Shown here: in pieces, positions 22,665 to 32,371 of the stretch
How the letters are laid out: each line of letters opens with the position of its first letter
How positions within the stretch are numbered: position 1 is the stretch's first letter
NCBI GenBank assembly: GCA_024364735.1
Contig: JAGFNQ010000703.1
Span: 234,920-298,919, forward strand
DNA: 64,000 nucleotides
Direction of reading: 5' to 3'
Source of the DNA: Boesenbergia rotunda
Lineage: Eukaryota; Streptophyta; Magnoliopsida; Zingiberales; Zingiberaceae
Notes under the pieces: generated by a model
What the model was told of the DNA's origin: nothing
The model's input: only the letters and a program-made list of their open reading frames with translations
Databases searched by the model: none
Program-made: the position numbers and the translations under genes

Positions 22665-24498
22665 TGTTGGGACCGATGAACCGGCTAGAGGGGGTGAATA
22701 GCTTGGTCACCCAAATTCGATATCTTCCTACAAATGTTAACGTAAGCAGAAATACAAACTAAGGAAGTAGACACAATGCTAACACGTTACCGTTTATGTG
22801 GTTCGGAAATAGCTTGCTCCTACTCCACGACATGTCCTTAAGGTGGATGAACTCTTTATCCTTCAGTGGATCAATCCCCAGCAATCTCCGGCTAGAACTT
22901 TCTCCTTTAGGTGGAGAACAACCTTTCACAATCTTCTTTCCTCTTTACAAGATGAAAGCTAGGTTAGGAGGAAGAGAGTGGACTTGAAAGCTTGAGCACT
23001 AGAGCAAGGATGTTTCACAATGGAACAACTAACTCTTTGTAAGTCTCAAGATCCTCTTTAAATAGAGGAGAAAGTTGTTAACAAAACAGCTCAGTCCCGA
23101 TACCAGTCAACTGCCCCCAAGACCAGTCGACTGGTGTCTAGCCAACGGCTAGATTTTGAACAGATCAGTCGATTGGTTCCCAGACCAGTAGACTGCTACA
23201 TGTTGTTCAACCTTACAGAAAGATCAGTCGACTGGTTTCCTTATCAGTTGACTGCTACAGTTACACTCTCAGCCAATGTTCGTAGAATCGCGATCCTACA
23301 CAGGATCGATTTGGGGTCAGGATCGGATCGGTCAGGATCGGATCGTAAAATCGTACGATCCTAACAAAAACCCTTAAAATGAAAGAATATACAATTTTTA
23401 TTAACACTATAATGATAATATACAATTTTTATTAACACTATAATGATAATAATCACGTTTAACTTCAAGAATATTCTATTGATTACAAGATGATCCAATT
23501 TAATTGTCAACCTATTAGATAATAGACATTTAAAAACGTATCATTTTAGGAAAAAGATATAACATAATATTATTAATCAAAAACTAACTAAAAATAATTA
23601 AATAGATGTTTAAATAATCTTAAAACCCTTAGGAAAAAGATATAACATAATATTATTAATCAAAAACTAACTAAAAATAATTAAATAGATGTTTAAATAA
23701 TCTTAAAACCCTAACACTAACTCTGTAAAAGATAAAAAAAATAATAATAAAAAAGACTAATAATCTTCTGAGCTTCTGAAAAGTCTTTAAATAATGTTTT
23801 TTGGGATTCAATCTTAAAACTAACCTGTAGATCTTTGAACGAGTTTCAATTTGATATATTATAGGTCACGTGGTTCAATCCGAGTCAAAAATTATGACCT
23901 ATTGAAGCTTTCACCGATCCTGCTCCGATTCTGCTCCAATTCTGTTCGATCCTACCGATCCTGCTACGATCCTGCTACGAAAAACGATTCTGCGCGATTC
24001 TGGATCGATTTGTGGTCCAGGATCGTAGGATCGTACGATCCTACGATCCAGGATCGCGATTTTGCAAACTATGCTCTCAGCACTGTCAGTCGACTGCTTC
24101 CCTTGTTAGTCGACTGCCCAGCTTACAAACTCACTCTCAACCTCTCCGGAGTTCATCCTTCGCTTATGCCTTGAAGTCCACTTCCTCAGCTTGCTCCTTG
24201 AAGTTTTCTTCCTTTGACTCTCGTCTCTCGGATGCCCACACAAGCCCGCGGCTTGTCTCCATGCCATCTTTTGCGTATGCCTTTAAAGTCTACTTCCTCG
24301 ACTCGTCCTTTGAAGTCTTCTTCCTTCGACTCTCGTCCCTCAGATGCTTCACTCCATTGTTCCTCATGTGTGGTTCACCAAGTCCTGCAAGACTCAAACA
24401 CATACATCAAACTAATAGGAAAACCTAACTTAATCATATTGACACACACATCAAAACCTATGATCTCCCCGATCAAATTTGGGTCGATTGCACCAACA
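22665..24498 (-). repeat. 5' LTR of the pol-less element, with insertion
   Basis: It is 1026 bp after removal of the 800-bp insert and one TSD copy. It shares the palindrome array and ends of the 3' LTR. Because only this LTR has the insert, the insert postdates integration. Confidence 0.88.
23274..24073. mobile_element. Non-autonomous hAT-type element, 800 bp
   Basis: Flanked by the perfect 8-bp TSD CTCTCAGC (23266-23273 and 24074-24081). The ends CAATGTTCGTAGAATCGCG and CGCGATTTTGCAAACTATG form an imperfect inverted repeat of about 26 bp. The subterminal regions are full of GATCCTA/GGATCG repeats. Inside are two tandem duplications: a unit of about 33 bp at 23387-23455 and one of about 83 bp at 23549-23715. 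No coding sequence is present. Confidence 0.85.
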
Positions 24499-24503
24499 TT
24501 TCC

Positions 24504-25440
24504 AAGGGGCACTTGTGTTGAAGTAGTGGAGTGGGCAATCAATTGATAAGGTATACTGAGATTTGGACATCGTCATCCCAAAATTTAAGTAGAACTGAGG
24601 CATGATTAAGAAGGGCTATGACAGTTTCAATTCTATGATAATGTTTCTTCTCGGCAGATCCATTTTGTTTAGGAGTGTGGGGACAAGTGACTCGATGAAG
24701 GATATATGATGAGGTAAGATAATGATAAAGGGCTTGATATGCTCCTCCCTAATGAAAATGAAGGGAGAGTATTTTAAGATCAAAATAGTGCCCAACATAC
24801 TTTTGAAAATGATAAAAAAATATCGAAGAGATCAGACTTTCTTTAATAGGAAAAATCGTAGTGAAGTTACTAAAATTATCAATAAAAATAATATAATAAA
24901 GAAAACTTTGATTAGATAGAATAAGAGCAGGACCCCGCATATCAAAGTGAAAATTTCCAAGGAAAACTAGATGTGTGAGTAAAAGACATAAAAGGTCATT
25001 TATTAGATTTTGCTTTCATGCACCGATGCACGCCTCACATAAATGAGATGAGGCTAAAGAAATTGATAAACCATACTGATTAATGATATTCTGAACAAGA
25101 TGAAGAGACGGATGATAAAGACGTACGTGTCAAGAGAATTTGTCAGTGTGTTCTCCAATAAAAGCATTGGTATAGATGGGTTGAAGATGATAGAGGTCGT
25201 CTTTAATATTTCCTCATAGTATATTAGTTCTTATTGTGGATCTTTCATAAGACAATGATGAGGATGAAATTCAAAGAACACATTTATTATCAAGAGTAAA
25301 TAAACGCACAGAAAGTAAATTTTTGGTGATAGAAGAAACATGAAGTGTGTTGTGCTTACAAAATTTTCGACCACATGAGTGAAAGGATGTCTTTCCAAGG
25401 TGAATAATTTGTAAACCTGAGTCATTGCCTATTTATACCA
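24504..25440 (-). pseudogene. Copia integrase-region fragment
   Basis: On the minus strand, 24749-24940 encodes a peptide like the start of the copia integrase core (YYIIFIDNFSNFTTIFPIK), and 24616-24798 carries a downstream part around HHISFIESLVPTLLNKM. Upstream, 25231-25425 includes VYKLFTLERHPFTHV. The frames are broken. It is the 5' half of the host copia's surviving pol; gag is missing, and the adjoining sequence to the right is rRNA. Confidence 0.7.
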
Positions 25441-25477
25441 TGTTGGGTCAATGATAAGGTGAAGCTTCTATGAGAAT

Positions 25478-26137
25478 ATCATACTCCGGTTAGCTGATCC
25501 TAAGGGATGGGGGAAGCCCGTAGGAGAGTGCAACATTATGCGAGCTCCGAAAGGGAATCGAGTTAAAATTCTCGAGCCGGGACATGGTAACCGATGGCAA
25601 CATTTGGAATTCTAGGGACATCGGTGGATGCCTCGTGAAGAGTTATCTTTTCTGTTTAATGACCTACCCACCTTGGAAACGGCTTAGCAAGAGGTAGGGC
25701 CAAGTGGTCGAAAGAGCTTCACATGTCGCCCGATATTCGGTATACCCCTGACGACCCTTGAAAATCTCGAGGATCGTGTGCTGCTCACGCTAGGTTGTAC
25801 TCATAACTGCATCAGGTCTCCAAGGTGAATAGCCTTTGGCCCATGGAACAATGTAGGTAAGGAAAGTCGACAAGATGGATCCATAGCTTCGGGAAAAGGA
25901 TTGACTCTGAGTGCTGGGCACGAAGGTCCTAGCCCCAAACTCGTCGATTGTCATTGGATTGCATGAGCTATTGGTTGGGGGACAGATCGAGATTGGCTTC
26001 CCTTCGGGGGACCTTTCTCGGGCGTCAAACAGTCAACTTAGAACTTGTACAAACAAGGGGAGTCTAAATGTTTAATTAAAATAAAAAATTACGATGGTCC
26101 ATGTGGATGCTCATGCAATGTGATTTTTGCCAGTGCT
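25478..26137 (+). pseudogene. Fragment of nuclear 26S (25S) rRNA gene
   Basis: About 660 bp match the plant large-subunit rRNA. Landmarks in order are AGAGTTATCTTTTCTGTTTAA, GGAAACGGCT, GTACTCATAACTGCATCAGG, TCTCCAAGGTGAATAGCCT, TGGAACAATGTAGG, CTTCGGGAAAAGGATTG, CTTCGGGGGACC and TGTTTAATTAAAA. Most differences from the usual rRNA are C-to-T or G-to-A, and a GC-rich expansion segment is shortened, so it is a decayed copy. It lies antisense to the surrounding copia element and ends exactly at that element's primer-binding site. No other rRNA unit parts are present. Confidence 0.92.
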
Positions 26138-26146
26138 ATGATAACA

Positions 26147-26400
26147 TGAAAGAAATAAGAAAAAAAAACATAGAATAATTATTTTTGGATGATGTTATTA
26201 CGGAAGTCAATAAATTTATTTATACAAGTTATTCAAATAATAATAGAAATATTAAATATAAAATATAATTATAATAATTATAATCATAATAATAAATATA
26301 ATAAATTTGTAAATATTATTATAATTTATGTCCATCTTGATTATGATTTAAAGTATGATGAAATTATTATTTATTATTGTCGTTAAGCTGGTCTCGCAAG
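26147..26400 (-). repeat. 5' LTR of the decayed copia
   Basis: It matches 13695-13965. Immediately to its left, GTGCTATGATAACA (about 26133-26146) is a degenerate complement of the tRNA-iMet primer site. The outer border is approximate. Confidence 0.6.
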
Positions 26401-27414
26401 AATGGCGATGACCTCCTGGCAAAGCCGCTTCTTTGTGGTCTTGATCAAGATGGGAGCTGGGGACTTGAATTTGAATCCCGGGATGGAGCTGAGTAGCGAT
26501 GAAAGCGTGGATGTGGACTTTGGAGGAGGCGGTGATGGCGGTCAGAAGGCATCTCTTGGGAAAGGGAGGTGAGGTTTGAGATGGAGAACACAGTTCATGG
26601 CTTGTTGCAGTACCGCGTGAAGGAAGAAGAAGGGGAGAGGTTCGATTAGAACAGGGACGGGAATATCTAGCTCGGCTCAGGCCACACAAACACCCACTTC
26701 GTCCCACTCGCCAAGGAGGCTTCGCCGCCTCCTTCCGACCACCACACCAGCTTCCAAGGCACCTTGTGCCGACGCTGGTGCATCTGCAAGTGATGGCTTG
26801 CCGGAGGCAAATCTGCCCAGCGGAGGTGGCTTGCGGAGAAGAAGGGCAAGCTGCGGATGAAGGTGGCGATGGCTTGCGTATAGAAGAAGATGCATGAGGA
26901 AGATGGAGAGGACTCTAGATCGGGATGGAGGTCGCGCCGTTGTGGGATGGAGGTCGCAGGATTCCTTCGTGAGTTGTGTGAGTGCAAGGATTGGTGAACC
27001 AGATGAAGGTCACAAGCTGAACTGGCCTCAAGTGAGCCTCAAATTAAACCAACCTTCAAATCAATTGAACCAATCCAAAATGAACCGATTCCCAAAATGA
27101 ACCGATTCCCAAATTGAACCGAACCGGCTTTTAAATCGAACCGGTCTTTCAATTGTAAATCTCTTTCCAAATTGAACTATTATAAACCGTTGATTGTTTA
27201 AAGAGGTGAAGCGCTAATGGCTTATGATGGTGAACCGGCCTCCCCTAGGTGAACCACATCTTCTCAATTCTAGCATTTGGGTTCAATTGACAGATCCACC
27301 TTTTTTTAGCATTTGAGTTCAATTGATTCGTTAAGTTCAAGATCACAACTCTAATTTCTAAATCCGTTCGGTTGATGAAAAAAAGGCAATAAAGGATCAA
27401 GAGTGCATCGGTAG
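26401..27414. other. Unassigned region
   Basis: 26401-26990 is moderately GC-rich, with overlapping open frames on the minus strand but no recognisable domain or coding bias. 27060-27180 contains short direct repeats of the type AACCGATTCCCAAA(A)TGAACCG. No terminal repeats or TSDs were found. It may be old repeat or host intergenic DNA. Confidence 0.35.
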
Positions 27415-27650
27415 AAAATATTAACGAAGTTTTTTTAATCTCGGATGATCGATTTGGTCTCATGAAAATTTTTTATCAGTCGCCAGGATAAATCGAGAAG
27501 TACTTGCAGTGAGCGATCTAGAAGCTCAGCGCCTCGGGATCCGTGTCCCATTTGGAGGAAAAAATTCTATAAATAAGTCATAGCTAGGGATCGAACCGTG
27601 AATACCTGAAATAGTAACTAATCATCCTATCATTGCACCGTAGCCCTAGA
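27415..27650 (+). repeat. Dispersed repeat, copy B
   Basis: Same repeat as 791-1040, same orientation, with numerous substitutions. See copy A for shared landmarks. 27651-28305 after it is AT-rich with no recognisable feature. Confidence 0.55.
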
Positions 27651-28313
27651 GGTAAGAGTAGACCGGTAGAGTTTGATGTGTTGGAGGATACATAGAGAGT
27701 TCATTTATGCATCAATAGTGTTTACTTAGTGGGAAGAGATTGAAAGGATCCAAAAGGGAAAGGAGATAGATGTATGTATGGGTCCAAAATGATAGGGGAA
27801 GGCTACTGCAGTGATTCTTTAATTTTTCTAAAGGGTGGAAAACACGTTTATTTATCGTTATTAATAAAATGGCAAAATCTCTTGTTGTCGAGCCACTGAC
27901 GCGTAGAAAGTGCGTCTTTGAATAAAAAATAATTTGTCGCTGATAGTGGGGTATCCGAATACAAGATTATCAAAATGTCATCCACGTGTCTAAGTATATA
28001 TTTGATTTTAAACAATAATATAAATATTATACAAAGATTAATCTTTATAATATTAAGTAAAGATTTTACATGCGCCAAACAATAATTAAAGATTTAAAAT
28101 TTAAATTCAACTAAATATATTATAAGACTGGATTTAAGAATATTAATTCTACATGAGCACTATCATACATACAGACATAATTCATTGTGATGAAGTTTAA
28201 TTTGATTTTTCGAATTTCAAAATAGTATAATTTTTGACTTAGATCTTATAATCAAATTTGGTTGGTGGTTAACTGTCCAAAATTTAAAAATTTACGTTTG
28301 ATAAAATTGTAAC

Positions 28314-29552
28314 CAATGGCGTAGCCAGGATTTTCGTCCAGGAGGGGCGATTTTTAAAATTCTAAATATTAATGTAGATTCGATTTCATCCTCTAAAAAC
28401 CTAAATTTCGAATTTAAGAAGCTGAAAATGAACTTAAATTAAAAAATTTTGATCACAACCCTTAGTTTTAGTTGAAATAATGATATATCAATCCACAAAG
28501 TTTTTTAATGATTTAAAGTAAAAAAATCATTTGTGATATCGCTTTCTCATAATATTTAGCATTTCTACATATAAGATTTTCATTACGATCTAAATAATCA
28601 TCCTAACTAGCAACCAAATAAAATAAAATTTATACTTTACAACTTTTCTTTAATTAATTAAATATAAAAGAAGAAAGAAATAACTTACTCTTCTTAGAAG
28701 ACCATTGCTTTTGAGAAAAATAGAGAAGAGAGAAAATAGGGAGAGGAAGAAGTAAAAAACATAACTATTTTTGTGGTGTTAATAAAATCCTAAAAATATA
28801 AGAAGAGGGAGAAGATGTGAGGGCTGAGGACTGTTTTATTGTTGGAAGAGCGCAGTAGTTGATACAACATTTCTTGTTCATTGGAGAAGAGAAAGGAGAA
28901 GAAAATAAAGCTCTGATGCTTAAGAAGATGAGCGAAACAAATTATAGGTTTACTATCGTTGGAGAAGAGAAAGAGAAGAAGCAATTGTAGAAGAATAGGG
29001 AAGAGACAAATAAAAGAGAGGAATGAACGAAGAGGTGACATACGATATGACAGAGTTGTGACATGCATAGGGAGAAAAGGGAGAGAAAAAATATAAATAT
29101 TTTTCTCAAAAATATCCTAATTCATTTTAAATGGATTGAACCCGTTTAAATATTAAACTTGATTCGTTCATAACTTGACCAAATTAATCCTGGTTTAAAT
29201 CAAAGTAATGCTTATCTCCGTACCTGAATTTAGTTCATACTGGATTAATTTTAATTTAGCACCTCACTTTATGTCCTACGATTTAGTTCATCCGTTTATT
29301 ATGATATTTTATTTTAAAATTCAATACTTAATATTTTAAATCTCGATATTTCCTCATAAAAGTGGTAAAAATGGATAGCTTAGGTCGTGAGTTTTCTAAA
29401 TATGTGATCAGTTTCAGTTTTCGACAATGAATGGTGGTGATCGACTAAGAAAAATAATAATAAGTATATATATATTTATATATATATTATTTTTTAATAA
29501 AATTTGAGAGGGGGTGATCACACCCCCTCTCCTTAAGGTGGCTACGCCCCTG
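28314..29552. mobile_element. Non-autonomous hAT-like element, 1.24 kb
   Basis: It starts CAATGGCGTAGCCAGGA and ends GGTGGCTACGCCCCTG, an imperfect inverted repeat. It is flanked by ATTGTAAC (28306-28313) and ATTGTAAT (29553-29560), an 8-bp TSD with one mismatch. GGCGTAGCCA termini are common in plant hAT elements. The interior is AT-rich and non-coding; an open frame on the minus strand at 28790-29068 is hydrophobic and Phe/Leu-rich, with no known domain. Confidence 0.75.
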
Positions 29553-29560
29553 ATTGTAAT

Positions 29561-31401
29561 CATTAATTTTCATATCTTAATTCTGATGTTAAATATTTGT
29601 CGGAACATTTTTATTATTGTTTATCATTTTTATTTTTTAAGTATTTAAGATAATTTTAATATTTTTGATATTTATATGAGATAATTTATTTTGATTTGCA
29701 TCATATTTTAAGTTAAGATTATTTAATGATGTACTCTTCTTTTAGGATAAAAATTTATTTTCTTTTTCTATAATATTAAAATTAAAAAAATTTTATTATA
29801 ATTTATTTTTTATATGGGATTAAGATTGTAATCTAAATAAAAATTCTTCTCTTCATAATAAAATTTTTATTATAATAAAACTTAGAAGAGTGTGCTCTCA
29901 TTTTAAAATGATCGTTTATTTATTCCTTCCTTCCTTTCGAGTTTCGATAGTCAGATAATCATTATTCTACTCAACCTCAGCTTTTGATTTAATAAAGCAG
30001 ACAGAATAAGATTTCACATGATCATTCTAATTAATTATAATAATTTGAGTTGACTAGTCAATTGGAGATGCTCAAATTGTTTAGAGCTTGCTTAGTTAGT
30101 TTGGATTTCTGTCTATCTCACTCCAACAAGGAAAATACTTCTATAGTTTAAAATATTCTATAAAATGTTTTTTTAGAAAAATTAAATAGATTATAATTTT
30201 TTGTTATTTTCATTCTTATAATGGTAAAAAAACAATTCATTCATTCTCATCTCTATTAATCCGTCACATATAGATAAACTAAATCAAAAAAATTATTAAT
30301 TTTAATCGTGACGTGACTAACACAAGCAAAAATAAATAAATAAAATAGACACAATCTTCGCAAGAATTTAATCCTAACCTCGTATTTTTCTTATTTTAAT
30401 TCTTATATCTAATATTAAGACGCTCGCAGATATTAATATAAAAATATATATTTCATCCGATTAGTCATGTTTTTTATCCGCGCCCAACTTATCCACCCCT
30501 AGACTTAATCATCTAATAATGCCAAATATGAATTTGCACAAAAATGTCAAAATCAAGCTCAATAAATCATCTCATCACAAGGCAACATCTGGCCAACAAT
30601 CTAATCATCAGCCGAAATAACCGACTCTAATCATGATGAATCGCACAAGGAAACAATTGACCCAAACACTCGCCTCTCCTTCTCTGCCTTTCACGAAACC
30701 GACGTCTGCCACTGCCGGAAAACCTCATCCCCGGCCGCCGTCGGTCTCTGCTATAAGATTATAAAAAAACAAAAAATTAAAAACCCACAATTTTCTTCAT
30801 CGTGATTTTCACATGCAAATTCTGTTCCCACTGTTTCGTAATTTCTCTTATCGATATTTGACGTGCGATAACTTTCTTCCGTTTTTGATTAAAAAAAACA
30901 AGAAGACTAAAAAATAACCTGACGAATATTAATTAATCGACAACATTTATGAGCACATTTATTTCCTTGGCTAATCTCTGGCCACGCAAGACATACTGTG
31001 TGTCTTATCTTGTGCGTTTGTACATGCCGTCTCTCAATTGTTGTACATTTATGAATTGATTAGAACATGCCCATTTATACAAGCCCCAATGCCAATCAGA
31101 CCCTCCCTAATCGATTAGGAAAGCCCCTAATCATATTGGGATGTTTCAAATCGATTCGGAGATTGATTTGAAACGTCGTGTCACACTAATTTCCGATTTT
31201 AATCTGATCGGAATTCAGTCTGATTCCTCTAAATTTCACTTTTTCCTTTTAATTATAATTTAGATTAGATTAGACAACTTCCACGAGGCATAGACAAGTG
31301 CCTGATGATTTATGACTCCATCAACGATTTACTAATCGATTAGAGACGTCGATCAATTGATAATCAGGGTTGGACTGGCATACAAAAATATCACACAGTA
31401 A

Positions 31402-31404
<3 letters not shown>
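29561..31404. other. AT-rich intergenic region
   Basis: No gene, terminal repeat or RNA gene was recognised. Short ORFs are absent or trivial. Confidence 0.5.

Positions 31405-31492
<88 letters not shown>
31405..31492. repeat. (TA)n microsatellite, about 88 bp
   Basis: A pure TA run. Shorter TA runs also follow each of the next two MITEs (31689-31706 and 31954-31963). Confidence 0.95.
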
Positions 31493-31495
<3 letters not shown>

Positions 31496-31496
<1 letters not shown>

Positions 31497-31683
31497 TGAT
31501 AGGGAGAGTAAAAATAGGAGAGTGAATGACGTGGCATTTTACATGTACACGTCCGATTATCTCTTGGTCATCATCGGCCGTCGTTCCGAATCAAACTATA
31601 CCCTGGGGGCACGGTGAACCCGTCGGAGATCGCTGCATACAAAGTGTCACGTCATTCACTCTACCATTCACTCTCCCTATCAT
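31496..31683. mobile_element. MITE in (TA)n, copy 1
   Basis: 188 bp with terminal inverted repeats ATGATAGGGAGAGT and ACTCTCCCTATCAT and subterminal GTGAATGACGTG/CACGTCATTCAC. The TA-repeat setting recalls the rice 'micron' MITEs. The interior matches copy 2 (CACGTCCGATTATC, AATCAAACTATACCCTGGGG). Confidence 0.8.
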
Positions 31684-31711
31684 TTTTCATATATATATAT
31701 ATATATGAGCA

Positions 31712-31948
31712 ATGATAGAGAGAGTAAAAATGGGAGAGTGAAAATCATAGTGAATGATGTGGCATGATGTGACACTTTACATGCACACGTCCGATTATCG
31801 CTTGGACACCATCGGCGGCTTTCGGCCGTCGTCCCGAATCAAACTATACCCTGGGGGGGGCACGGTGAACCCCGTCGGAGATCGTGCATGCAAGGTGTCA
31901 CGTCATTCACTATGATTTTAACTCTCTCATTTTCACTCTCCCAATCAT
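31712..31948. mobile_element. MITE in (TA)n, copy 2
   Basis: 237 bp, same orientation and interior as copy 1. The termini ATGATAGAGAGAGT and CACTCTCCCAATCAT are more diverged, and the interior is slightly longer. It lies about 420 bp upstream of the WNK start codon, so it could influence that promoter. Confidence 0.78.
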
Positions 31949-32371
31949 TATTCTATATATATATTCCGTAAATTTTCAAAAAAAATAATAATAAATAAAT
32001 TCTCACAGTAGATGTGCCCGTAAATGGACCAGAACAGAGGATATACGCGACGTTGGCCAGCAAAAGTCGCCACTTGAACCACCACCACAAGCAGTGCGGT
32101 CGCCAGATCAAGCACAAAGAAAATTCTCAGACACAATCACAAGGGCGAAGAAATAGAGCATCTCGATTCCTTATCCTCCTCCACTGATATATGATGATGA
32201 CTATTTCTTGTCCATAAATTCACAATTCCCTTCTTATTGATCTTCCTATGAGAGTCGCTTGCTGCCTGAACCCAACGACACTCCCCCGCCGTCCTCGTCC
32301 TTCTCCCGGTGGCAGCACGGCTGATTGATATATATACACACATACATATCTGATCAGGTTCCGGCGTCGCC

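Larger units (their letters stand above)
18908..24498 (-). mobile_element. Pol-less copia (SIRE-like) retrotransposon, complete with TSD
   Basis: LTRs at 18908-19937 (3') and 22665-24498 (5', enlarged by an 800-bp insert plus its 8-bp TSD copy) are flanked by the perfect TSD TTTCC at 18903-18907 and 24499-24503. In the sense direction the LTR starts TGTTGGTGCA and ends GGTCC(T/C)AACA. The primer site is next to the 5' LTR at about 22651-22664 (TGGTATCAAAGC), and the purine tract AAAATGAGGGAGAT abuts the 3' LTR. The 2.7-kb interior holds only a broken gag and no protease, integrase or reverse transcriptase. It sits inside the decayed copia. Confidence 0.9.
13695..26400 (-). mobile_element. Decayed Ty1/copia element hosting several nested elements
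   Basis: LTR-like ends of about 250-270 bp, both beginning TGAAAGAAATAAGA on the plus strand, lie at 13695-13965 and 26147-about 26400. Between them, in minus-strand order from the right, are a primer-site remnant, an antisense 26S rRNA piece, integrase-region fragments (25440-24504), further pol (18903-18711), the junction next to the RNase H domain (14600-14258) and RNase H (14257-13982). Insertions at 14620-15436, 15725-18699 and 18908-24498 break it up. The reverse transcriptase core is not visible and appears lost. No convincing TSD was found, in keeping with age. Confidence 0.75.

Noticed and set aside
25478..26137. Functional ribosomal RNA gene
   Set aside because: Only part of 26S, heavily mutated, with a shortened expansion segment and fused to a copia LTR; no 18S, 5.8S or spacer.
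26348..26987. Minus-strand ORFs of 119 and 106 codons
   Set aside because: Ser/His/Pro-rich with no recognisable family, partly overlapping an LTR end; coding evidence is insufficient.
28790..29068. 92-codon Phe/Leu-rich minus-strand ORF
   Set aside because: Falls in a non-autonomous hAT element; hydrophobic translation of purine-rich DNA, no start context or domain.
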